Positions 12,301 to 24,300 of a stretch of DNA of 64,000 nucleotides are shown here, in pieces. The position numbers were made by a program, and so were the translations under genes. The stretch covers positions 298,365,978 to 298,429,977 of the forward strand of contig NC_085140.1 in assembly GCF_024139115.2 (NCBI RefSeq). Reading direction: 5' to 3'. The DNA is from Armigeres subalbatus. Taxonomy: Eukaryota > Arthropoda > Insecta > Diptera > Culicidae. Each line of letters begins with the position of its first letter. Position 1 is the stretch's first letter. The notes beneath the pieces were generated by a model, which searched no databases, had not been told where the DNA came from, and saw nothing but the letters and a program-made list of their open reading frames with translations.

Positions 12301-15300
12301 TAGGTTGTCGGAAAAATATATCTGGAGGGTTTGCAGGTCATTACTCATATTTGAAATAACTGATCTTGGATCAACATTAGGATAGAATAAAGCAGTATCG
12401 TCTGCAAACAGCCTGGGAGTGCCAATAAGTCCAATTTTCGTTATATCATTTATATATACAAGAAATAGCAGGGGTCCAATATTGCTTCCCTGTGGAACAC
12501 CAGTGGTGATTCGTTTACGACAACTTATCTCTCCATCATATGACACGTATTGAGTTCTGTTTACTAAGTAACTCTGAATTATGTTATTGCCACACCTCTT
12601 ATTCCATAGCATTCTAGCTTACGTAGTAAAATGTTATGGTTTATGGTATCGAAGGCTTTTTTCAAGTCTAAAAATAACGCTCCTACATATTTTTTTGAAT
12701 CTGTTTCTTCCAGTACTTTATCAACGAGTTCAGTTATTGCTATTGTTGTACTGCTTCCATTTCGAAATCCATATTGCATGCTGTAAAGTATATTGTTACG
12801 ATCAAGAAAGTTAACAATACGAGTTATTAATAATTTTTCGAGAATTTTAGTAAAAACAGAAAGAGTCGAGATAGGTCGATAATTGTCTGTATTCTGGGGA
12901 TCCCCTGACTTAAAAACAGGAATTACTTTGGCAACTTTTAAGCAATCTGGATAAACACCCGTTTGGATCAAAAGATTAAATATATCAGACAGAATTCGGG
13001 AAAAGGATATTGCATTATTCTTGATTGCCTTTACTGGGATACAATCAGGACCAGGACTTTTATTATTTTTCAATTGATGTATTATTGAAACAACCTCATT
13101 TGCTGATGCGGGCTGTAAAAAAATAGTATTCGAAACCGGTTCAATATGCCTTTCAGGGTTTGAACATGATGGGGTAATATTTTCTGCCAAATTTGAGCCA
13201 ATCGTTGAAAAATGGTCGTTGAAGGCTTCACATATAAGTTTACTGTCAGCTACACATTCACCATTGACATTAAGTTTTACCATTTTCTTTTTGTCTGATC
13301 TGCCGATTATCGAGTTAATATTTTTCCATAATTTTGAATGAGAAGTGTTGATCAACAAGTCTTCAAAATATCTTTTTTTGCTTGCTTTTTAGCAACATCA
13401 AGCTTTTAGATACATGCTCAAACATTTCCGCTAAACGCATGTTGCCAGGATCACGACGAGATTTCTTTAAATAATTGCTCTTAATTTTTATAAGTGTCCA
13501 TAAATGCAAGCTCATCCAAGGACATTGGGTTCCTTTAATGTTATCGTACTTTGTCATCGTTTTAGTACAATCCTTCAATAGTGCATCATATTTAGATGAA
13601 ATGTTTTGCAAACACATGTTCGCGTCCCGAACAGGCCCAAAGGTATCAATGTATCTTTCGAATTCTCTATCTAGTCTATCATGATTCACCACCGTTTTAG
13701 ATAATTTTATGCGATGAGAGCCAAGCTTTATTCTAAATTCAGATAAAATTAAACAATGGTCACTTAAGTCATGAAATACAGTGTGATTACTTAGTCGATG
13801 AACATCAGACATTTTACATAAAACATGATCCAATATGTTTGCGCTAGCAGGTCTCGTAACACATGTATTTGTACACATAAAACTGTATGACTCTAATAGA
13901 TACTTATATTTAAGCACAACGTTATTATTTGACAAATTAACAGGCACATTGATATCTCCAAAAATAAGACAAGGACGAGTAGAATTGTTTTTATTAAGCC
14001 AACTTTCCAAAGAATCGTGAAACGCATTAAAATCATAAGACGGTGGACGGTATACACAATGAATGTCAATAACTTCTCCTTTCAGCACTAGTTCAAAATA
14101 AATATGATGGAAACCCTCAATACACACGTTTTCAATTATTCTGAATTCCATATTATCTCTTATATACACAGCAAGTCCGCCAAATGATCTGTTTCTACAA
14201 GAAAATATACTATTATAGCCTTTGATGTTATACAACCACGTATCTCCATCCTTTAACCAGGTTTCCCCGACAATAATAACGTCAATCGGAGCAGTAAAAT
14301 GATCTAGTGAAGTTAATAATTTATCAAATTTGTGAAGGTCGTTTATTCCTCGAACATTCCACTGTATGACACGTAGTTGATTCGGACATATTCTATTACA
14401 CGACAAGTTAAAATCATCGATATGATTATGAAAATAATTTAGTGTTTGATACATTATTACATATATTTAAGAACACACAAACATAATTGACAATATAATA
14501 AATTAGGAATAAAATATTTGAACATAAAAAAGTTAGTTTTGATCATTCTTTTTACGCTTCGGAGATGGTGTTTGCTTAGAATTTGCAGAATATCGGTCAA
14601 TTAAAGTTTTCAGATCATCCCTAGTTTTGATTAAATCTGGCTTAGAATTTTCATCCTTTTTACCAACACACCACCTCCTCTTGCAGGCCATACAAACTTA
14701 ATCTTGAAAGATTCTTGGTATTCGCGCATTTTTCGCAGAAGTTCCATTGACAACGACGTTAATTCATCTCTTATAGTTACACGTGAAGCTCTCCCGTTAA
14801 TAACGTACGATTGATCTACATTAGTTGAAAGAATCGTGCCCATTTCACGTTTGCGGTTCAGAACCAGTTGCTTTATATTTTAACCTTGAAGGCAATCTGA
14901 ATTGGAATCGGTACATTCGGTTTGTTAGTAACATACAATCGTGAAGCTGACACGATCGAGTTTGGTGGCAAATTGATTCCAATTTGGGCAAATGTTTTAT
15001 CAACCAGGGTCAAGGTATTTTCATTCATAATGTTCGGAAGCCCTAACAACACTGCGTTAATTGAAATGGCTCTTCGATCCGACTGATCGACGTTAGCTTC
15101 CAACTGGTGAACAAAGCTAGTAAGCTCCAAGTGCGATTTAGATAAATCGTTTAGTTGCTGTTTTAGGTTTTCGTTTTCAACTTTGAGGTCTTTGAAGTCT
15201 GATACGATTTCATCAAACTTCGCAGATAAAAATTCTTGCGATTTTTCTACCGCTGTGGTAACCGAACGAACCTCAGATTTAACGTGGGTCAGCTGATCAG

Positions 15301-18300
15301 CTACCACACTAGCAACAGTTTCTTTCAATTCAGAAGCTAGTAAGCTCATCATTGACGATCTGCTATTCTGAATATCAACGATCCGCTTATATATTTCGGA
15401 ACAATTTGGTGTGCAAAAGTACATGTTAGCTTTTGCCCGGCCTATAGCGCTACCTATGATGTTCCTGCACTTAAAGTGAGCAGCGGAGAAACAATACATA
15501 CAACAGATAATTTTATTAGAATCCTGCTCTTGCTTCTTGCACACGACGCAGCAAACGATATCGTTATCCATATCAGCAGCTGTTAGTGAAAATAGAACAG
15601 AATAAAAACAATAACATGAATAGAAAGGGTCTAAAATTTATTGAAAAGTATTGACTATACAAAACATTGATCTTGGTGGATTCAAATCACAGGCTATTAG
15701 TTTGGTACAAGTTTAATATCAAGGAATACTGATAGCAAACTTAGTTTGTACTATTTGTCATGCAGAACAAAAACCACTGCTAAGCAATCAACATCTCAAT
15801 GATCCCCCGATACTACTTGAAACAAGGCTGATAATCCGTTTACTTTCATTCGGTTTTTTTACTGAATCAGTTGCTTCTCTGACCACAGCCACCTCTACTT
15901 GTATGCAACCTTTTTGAGCATAGCCGCATACAGAGAAACTGGCCCTTGCCTTCCACAACCGAAACACACGAGAGTGAATAGTGACGTACTAGAATAACTT
16001 CGATATCTATTAAACTCATCAGATTTCATACCATCATATTACTTTCGTCAAGCTGATCGATTAGTCGTTCGTTCGGTATAATCCAAAACAGTGCTTCTCC
16101 GACCAAAGCCAACTCTATAATGCATACAGACTATTTGAGCGTAGCCGCATACAGTGAGATAAGCTCTTGCCTTCCACAGCCGTACCACAAGTGTGTGCAA
16201 GATAACGTACTAGAATAGTTTCGTGATTGTACTCAGCCTAATCACTTTCCGCCAAGAGACCGCCAATGAGAGAGTAGATCTTTCAGCAGCAGCATCAACA
16301 ACAACAACAACAGCAGCAGAAGCGCTTTATCAAGGAAGCAGTACTAAAACAACTACAATTATACTATCAATCGTCACTTGATAATAAACTTATATCCAAA
16401 TTTAATCGCCAAATATCTAACGCTTGATATCTAACAACAAGCTCTGCATCCCCTCTTCACGAAACATACATAAAACACCCAAACACACGACGTTATTCGT
16501 TGAAATCAACATTTTAAAGTCTAACTGAATTTGCCCTATAGTAGACCCCCTGGGGGTCCATAATAGGAAATTGCTTCCCTATAGTCGACACTTCATTTGA
16601 TTTTCATGTCCCGTTTCGGGATGTTCTTCTTTCCTATTATGGACCCCCCAAAATATTCCTATAATGGACACTCTCGTGTTTATTTTTTATAGAATTGTTA
16701 AAAATCATCTAATTTTACTTTCCATAGCATTTCCAATGCATGTAATCAAATCATAGGACTGTAAGGTAGGTTCTCCCGATAGAATTTCATAGTAAAATGT
16801 TGACATTGTGCAGTAATAATGCAAAAATGGCTGGAGGGTCCACTATTGGTTGGGGGTCCACTATTGGGCACTTTACCCTACTTTACATAACACGAAAAAT
16901 AATCAAGAATTGTGGCAGAAGCTTGCCTGAAACAGCTGGTTTTAGTAATCTGTCGTGCTCGTCGGTACAGTACGTGATGCAAAATCAGATAACTTGTTTT
17001 GATGTTGTGAAATCGCCGATTGTGATTACTTAATTTTATATCCTTTTGGTTATTTTAACGGTTAAAATAACAAAGAAAAGAAAATGTTTACTGTGACTTC
17101 AAATCGAAAACTATTCCTGCAAAACAAAGACTAATTTGGACAATTTAGAAATCTACTGTAAAATGAGATCAAAATATATTTGAAAACAAATTATGTTTGA
17201 TGTCAAAATCAAAATATGTTTTCTATATGCTGTCATCATGTTTTCAGACTTTGCTCGGGTACTGCTCCCGGAACTGGCCGTGAGCCGAGGCTTACTGACC
17301 ATCACAACGCATTCTTATCCATGAAAATAGGCGAAAATCTAAGGTTATGTAGTGTCTCTAAGCTTGCTGATAGCTTGTTGCTGTGTGTAAACGTCGAGGT
17401 CAGGCCGGAGAGATTTTTTAGAAATTGTTTACACAGATTTCCAGTAACTCAAAAGTTCAAAGCGTTCTTTGCCATGTTGAAACGCTCTATCCGAAATAAA
17501 TCGCATTTGTGCAAACAAATATGTTATCACCTGTTACTGCTATAAATTGACGCCGCATTGCAATCTCCATTCAGTACTCACTTGTGACAATCAACTCAGT
17601 GAAACAAATCTACCAAAATGAAGTTCGTCATTGTTCTCGCTATGCTGGTGGCTGTTGCCGTCGCCATGCCCAAGGCCGAACAGGAACTGCCTAAAGAATT
17701 AGTCAAGGAGCTGCATGGAGTTCTGGTGGAGAATGGAGTTGATCCTGAGGTGGCCAATGGATGGTTGAGCAACGCCTGGAAATGGGTCAAGAAGAACGCA
17801 GGAAACGTCGCGAAGGTTGCTGGAACCGTTGCTGAGGTCACCGGAGGAAAGTGAGATAAAGATCTTTATGGCGGTGTAATGTAATTGGCATGAAATGATT
17901 ATTCGAAAAGCAAAACAGAAATAGAAATAAAAATCATAGGAAAATAAAAGCGTAACGTTACAGCATAGCATGGTATTACATTTCAGATACTATTCGATCA
18001 CATAAGAGTTTTGCTTTCATTTCATTTAAATTAAGATGAAAATCTATTTCATTGAATATGGGGCCGGATTTAGCCAAACGGAGGTCCTAGGGCCGACCAG
18101 TAGGGGGGGCAGGGGTTGCTTTTCTTACCAAAATGTACAAAAAATGTTGGTTTTGGGGCCAAATCAGGCCCTGATTGGATCCCATGTTGATCTATCACGG
18201 CTTTTTCAATTTATTAATTTACGTCTACAGTATTAGTTGTCCAGCCGGATTCAAAATTTAAATGCTTATTAGTGTTTTTGTTAAAGATTATTTTGAAGAG

Positions 18301-21300
18301 TATAATAAGAATACAGAGTAAAATAATTTCTTACCAATTGTCGCATACTGAACACGTATTTACGTTAATACCATTTTAGTTGCCGTTTGCATAAAATCGG
18401 ATGAAAAAAAGCATTGTTCTTCCTAGATAATAGTGTATTAGTTTGTTAGATTTTATATACCATACACCGAAACTAAAACCTGGACATTCCGTAGTTCAAG
18501 GGATGCCAGATACAATTTTTAAATGTCTGTGTTAATCTCAGTAAAATGTCTGTATTTGTCTGTATGGGGCTTCAGAGGTATACTGGAAATAGAAAATTAG
18601 TCAAAACCATACATTTTTGATCAAGGTTTCAATAATCTGAAATTCAAATAAGTTTTCGTTCCATGAAATAATTAATAATGTATAATAAAAGTAATTGTAA
18701 TTCATTTAGTTTCCGTTAGCGATTATCCAGCTGAGATTCAGCGCACACTGTACACCTTTCAAGTCCTTCCGGATGCACAAAACGCCAATTTCAATTCTGC
18801 GTTTTCCGCCTCAGAACTGCCTTCGCTCTTTTAATGAGTAATGGAAAATCATCAGGTCTCAATATGGTTGGTTATTTCATCATCAAAAACTTTCCCAACT
18901 CTGCCAAAATCTGGTTCTGAGGTTGATCAACCAAGCATGGTCTGATCGAATCTTTCCAGATGAATGGCGGAAAAGCCTCGTTTTACCCACCCACAAAAAC
19001 AACATTTCTTCTCGAGATGTCACAATATACCGGCCAGAGAAATTCTCTGACAAGAGGTGTCTTAAAAGCCGTGGAAAGGTTTGTAAATCAGCGGCTGTAA
19101 GTTAGTAGTCGGTAATAGGTACGGCTTTCGCGAACAAGCGTTCCGCCCAAAACACATACTTCGCATATCTGGAAGATGTACTGCACAGCGCCTACAACGA
19201 CGGCAAGCACGCGGATCTAGAACATTTCCAAGGCCTTCATCAGGACTTCTGACAGTGGCAAGAATGGGGATTTTCGCAACACCAGCCGAGTCTGCCTGTG
19301 CCGAGGTTGGCATTCTGCCTTTTTGCCACCGTGTGCTGGCAGCCATCTTCCGCTAGCCGGCTCGTTCGCCGCAGCCACTGCTGGAGAATAGAAGATCCCT
19401 ATCCTAGCTGAAGGGAGCCGGAATCGACACACTACGGCCTGCGGTGAATATAAATAGTTTGAAATTTCCGCAGGGGTGACAATTCCGTGGCTCACTAGGG
19501 GTCACTAGGATTGGTTTCACTATCTCGGACCGCCTCCCAGATTTTTTCGGCTTAAACAGCCACGGCGCCGTATTTGACCCGTCCAGGGAACCCATCCTCG
19601 TACTTTTAGACTCTGCCAGCGCCATCTCCACATTACAGGGTGATAAGCCTAAGTACAACAGGATCCAAAGCATCTTAGCGAACATTCTCTTGAACACGAC
19701 TTTCCCTTGGATCCTGGGGCACTGCGGAGTGCCTGGGAACAACAAGACGGATATCCTTGCCGAAGTCGGACATCAGGGCCAACATTTCTCGACATTCGTC
19801 CCGTTTGGTGATATCAAAACCTGCATGAAGAAAATCATTTGAGAAAACTGGGAAAAACTGGACAACTACATCCGTCTATCTCCACCATATCGGTGTGGAC
19901 ATATATGTGCCCTTTCTATACTATCTGCAATGTCTGTGACGTTAGCAACTCTGTGGAGCATTTTGTCGGCGGATGCTTGTAAAATCAAATTCTTCCATTC
20001 TTCCATTATAAAATCTTTATGAAGTTTGTACAATTATTCCAAAGAATATACATTCAAGCATATTCCAGGCTAACTTCAAGAATTCCGAACGAAAAATTCC
20101 GGGGTCCTCAGGAAAATTGATTCGATTTTCTTTGGTGTTGTTCTCTCAGGATTCCCAACGTAACGTTTTCAGAAGCACAATTAGGTTTTAATTTATACTG
20201 GAATCATCATCGGAGATTCTCAGGTTTTCATATTTTTATCTGCCTCGATTTTTCTCCAAAGATAACAAATGTCTGTAAAAGTCTGTAACATCAATCAAAA
20301 GTATGTATAATGTCTGTAATCTGCATGATGTCTGTATGCAAGTCCAAAAGTCTGTATAAATACAGACATGTCTGTATATCTGGCATCCCTGAGTTCAATG
20401 GAAAACACGCGGTTAGGAAATAAAGGCCATGTAAAAGGGGCTGGCTACGAACACTCATTTCAAACCACTCATAATTGAGTGAAAAACCCATGGGCGTAGC
20501 CAGGATTTCAAGAAGGGGGGGGCCAACTTTTTTGGTCTTCCAAATCGTAGTTTTATAGTAGTTTTATAAAAACACATGAATATTAACACATGAAACCAAA
20601 TCCAAACCAAATCGAAACAATAATGATTAAAACAATAATGGATTTAAAAATGCGTGATTTATTGCTCATCAGATATTTTTAAATAAAGTGAGAAAAATAT
20701 TAACGAACTTAGTATTCAGAAAGAATATTAAATCGGCTATAACAATTATTATAAAAATCCTGCATTCTTCCATAAGTTTAAGAAAACTAGAACCATACAT
20801 CTGAATTTCTAAACAAATCATCTCTGAAATAATATTTATTATAAAATAGGCAGAAAAATCAATATGCAAGCTTTATCCAGGAATTCCTTCGACAATTGCT
20901 CCTGGCATTCTATCCGAAATTCTATCAGGGATTCTTTAGGAATGCCTCCAGCAACTTCTTCGGCAGTGTCTTCAGGAATTCCACCATAAATTTTGCCGGG
21001 AATTGATCCGAAAATTCCACCATTATTTACTCCAAGAAAATCTTCACGAACTTCTTTATAAGTTCTGCAGAATTCCCTGCAATAATTCAAATAATTTCGT
21101 GCTGTTTCCCATAATTTTTAAGAATAAGAATATTCCGTGGAAATTCCGCAGAAAACATTCCTAAGAAATTCACGAAAAATCTTCGAATTTCTTGTGTAAA
21201 TTCCATAAAATTTTCCGTGAATTGTTTCGAATAATTTCTTGTGAAAATTTCAAAGAATTTCTCCAGAAATTCCACCGGAAATTTATACAGAAAATATATC

Positions 21301-24300
21301 GAGAATGAAATCAACAATTGAATTTTCGGAGGAGTTCCTAGATTAATTCGCAATGAAATCCTGAAAGAATTCCAGTGGAAACTTCAAGATTTCCACTGGG
21401 AGATTCTCCAGGAGTTTCTCCGAAAATTTCTCCTGGAATTCTTCCAGGAGTTCCACCGGCATTTCCACCAAGAATTTCTCTAGGATTTCCTTCGAGAATT
21501 ATTCCGGTAGTTCTATCGGCAGTTCCTCTGAAAATTCTTCCGGGAATTTCGGCAGAATTGGAATTTATTTAGGCTTCTTCAGGAATTTATATAGATTTTC
21601 CACCAGAAGCTCCTCCGAGAATTTCTCTGCGAGCTCCTCAGGAATTCTCCGGGAGGTCCTCTGATGATGATGATGGTCCAGCTACAAACCCCAACAAAGG
21701 TTTCAGCTAGACGAGATTTGTCTATAAGATGAATTCTCTTGTTTCCGAGAATGCTTCTGGTAGTTTCCTCGGGGTTCCTTTGAAAATTCTCCCGGGAGTT
21801 TCTTCAGAAATTCTTCCAGAAAATTCCTTCGAGAGTTCCTCCGGGAATTCTACCAGCAATTCATCCGGGAGTTTCTCCGGAAATTCCTCCGGGAGTTCCA
21901 CCAGAAGCTATTCCAGGAAATTATTCAGGCTTTTTTCAGGAAATCATTTAGGCTTTCTTCAGAAATTAAGCTGGAAATTCCTCCCGAAGTTCTTCCGATA
22001 GTTTCTCTGAGAGCTCATCCGGGAGGTCCTCTAGGAATTCTTCTAGGAGTTCCTCCTGAAATTCCTCCGGAAGTTCTTACAGGAGATCTTACGGGAGCTC
22101 CTCCGGCAGTTCCTTCGGGAGATCCACCAGCAGTTTCTACGAGAATCCCTCCGGGAGTTTCAACTGCAGTTTCTCTGGGTGTTTCTCTGAAAAGGAACTC
22201 CCGGAGGAACTCCCAGAGTAATTTCCGGAGGAATTCCCGGGGAATTTTCTATAGGAATCTCCGGAGAAATTATCAGAGGAATTCTCGGAGGAACTGCCGT
22301 TGGAACTTTTGGAGGAATTTAGAAGAACTACAGGAAGAATTTCCGTAGGAAATCCTGGAGGAACTCTCGTAAGAATTCTAGGATGAACTCCCAAAGGAAC
22401 TTCCGTAAGAATTCCAGGAGGAACTCCTGGAAGAATTCTTAAAAGAACCTCCCGGAGGAATTCCCGCAAGAACTCCCAGAGAAATTCTCCGAGGAACTTC
22501 TGGAGGAATTTGTAGATAAATGCCCAAAGAAATGCTAAATGAATTCCTGGAAGAAAGCCTGATTGAATTCCCGAAGGAACTACTGGTGGAACTTCAGAGG
22601 AACATCCGGTGGAATACCCTAGAGGAAGAGAAAAAATATGTCTGAAGGAACTTCCAAAATCCCATTTCCCGTGCAATTCCTGTCAAATATCGTCCAGGAA
22701 TTCCCTGTAAAGTTCCTGGAGGTATTACCGGAGAATTTCTTGGAAAAACTCCTGGAAGAACTCCCGGAGGAACTCCCATAAGCACTTCCGGAGAATTCTC
22801 ACATGGAAGTCCTGAAATAATTCTTAGAGAAGTTCCTAAAGGAATTTCCGAAAAAAAAATCTGAAGGAATTCCAATTAATGCAGAAATTCCCAGATGAAA
22901 TCCTGAAAGTATTCCCAGATTAATTGCTGAAGAAAATCTCTGCGGATTATTCCGAAGAAATTTCTGGAAGAACTCTTGGCAGATATCCGAGTAAATTCCG
23001 AGTGAAGTCCGGAAGGAATTCTAGTACACTTCCGCGGAAAATCTCCCGGAGAAATTCCTGAAGGAATTCCTGGAGAAGTACCTGAAGAAACTCCCGAAAA
23101 AAAATACTTGTAAGCATTTTTGGGGAAATACTTGGACGAATTCCAAGAGAAATTCATGAAGATATTTCTAGAGGATTTCTTGAAGGATATTCTGAAGTAA
23201 TTGCCAAAAGAATTCCAGATTGGAATGCTAGATTAGATGATTTTGCTATTGAATGTTTGGAGGTATTCCCGGAAAATTTCCTGGAAGTGATCCCGTAGGA
23301 ATTAAAGGAAGAGTTCCGAGAGAAATGCCCGGAGAAGTTCCTAGACGAATTTCCGAAGGAATTTCTTATAGATTTACAAGGGAAATTATGGAGCTAAATC
23401 GGAGGATTTCCATCAGAAATTTTTGAAGAAACTTCTGGTAGAATTTTGAGAAGAAATTCCGCATGTATTGTTGCGGGAGCTATTGGCTGGTGGCTTCGAA
23501 CCGATGCTTACAGCAAATAAAATACATACTTGTAATTCATTAGCTAAAAAGCTGAAATAATATATTTATTGATAGTTATTTATATAATCAGAAATAATGT
23601 ATAACTCACAATTTCTGTGATTTGTCTGAAGCCGATTGCCTCCTTTCCAACAGAACCTCCACACTCGCTAAACAAGAGGTTTTGTTGTCATTCCTTACAC
23701 ATCTAAATTGGTTGATTTATAGCTAGGGGTGAGTATTATGCAATGAGGTGCGAAATGTAACATGTATTCTTGACGGAACTCTCGAATGCATGCCTGAAGG
23801 AAATGCCAGATTCTTCCTGAAGAGAGAATAGCCGAAGAAATATCTAGAAGTAAATCTTGGAGAGAAGAAAAGATATCTTCAAAAAATTTCCTCGTAAATT
23901 TCCTAAAAAAATAGTTGGGGGTCTCTAGATAAGGAGGAATTACAATTAGGGGAAACCGCCAAATGTTAAACGGCTAATTGTCGCCTATTGTTGAACTCCC
24001 ATAAGAAATGCACGTGCGTTCAACAATAGGCGAAGAAATTGGCCGTTCAACATTTGGCGAATGACCCTACGTGAGAAGGATTTTCGAACGATTTTCAGAG
24101 GAATTTGGGAAATACTTTCCGGAGGAATTTAGAAGTTCCCAGGGGAGCTTCTAGAAGGATTTCATGGAGAATTTTTGAGCCCGAAATGTTTCGAGTTGTT
24201 TTGAACTTTCATATATTATGGATCCTGGATACCCTAATAAGTTTTGGGAATGTTTTGAATTTCTACCACCTATTTCTGTATATGATTGGATCGTAAAGTG

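Larger units (their letters stand above)
11219..16490 (-). mobile_element. near-complete CR1/L2-like non-LTR retrotransposon
   Basis: On the minus strand, in order: two 5'UTR monomers (about 16240-15840), ORF1 with a zinc finger (15571-14534), an AP endonuclease (14454-13363), reverse transcriptase (about 13358-11608), a 3'UTR of about 390 bp and a poly(A) tail seen as poly(T) at 11219-11231. There is no RNase H. RT motifs and the PHD-like ORF1 finger point to the CR1/L2 group. Few frameshifts suggest a relatively young insertion. I could not fix the 5' end or a target duplication exactly. Confidence 0.82.
11130..16878. mobile_element. TA-flanked TIR element split by a CR1/L2-like LINE
   Basis: The left end GGGTAAAATGCCCAATAGTGG (11130) is inverted at the right end, CCACTATTGGGCACTTTACCC (ending 16878); TA flanks both. 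Its own sequence is about 11130-11218 plus roughly 16500-16878, the latter with palindromic 'gggggtccataatagg' blocks. No transposase is visible, so it is non-autonomous. Confidence 0.75.
17400..20475. repeat. right arm of the inverted duplication, containing peptide copy 3
   Basis: It is the reverse complement of 8638-9655, interrupted by a hAT-like insertion at 18500-20391. Homology resumes at 'gttcaatggaaaacacgcgg' (20393) and ends near 'ccactcataa' (20475), just before the next hAT-like element begins at 20489. Confidence 0.78.

Noticed and set aside
18060..18180. A DNA element with 'ggggccggatttagcc' end
   Set aside because: No credible inverted partner or target duplication was found, and it lies within the inverted-duplication arm.
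20839..23157. Several 65-180 codon frames in the degenerate repeat field
   Set aside because: Ser/Gly/Pro-rich low-complexity translations of GAATTCCTCC-type repeats with no conserved domain.
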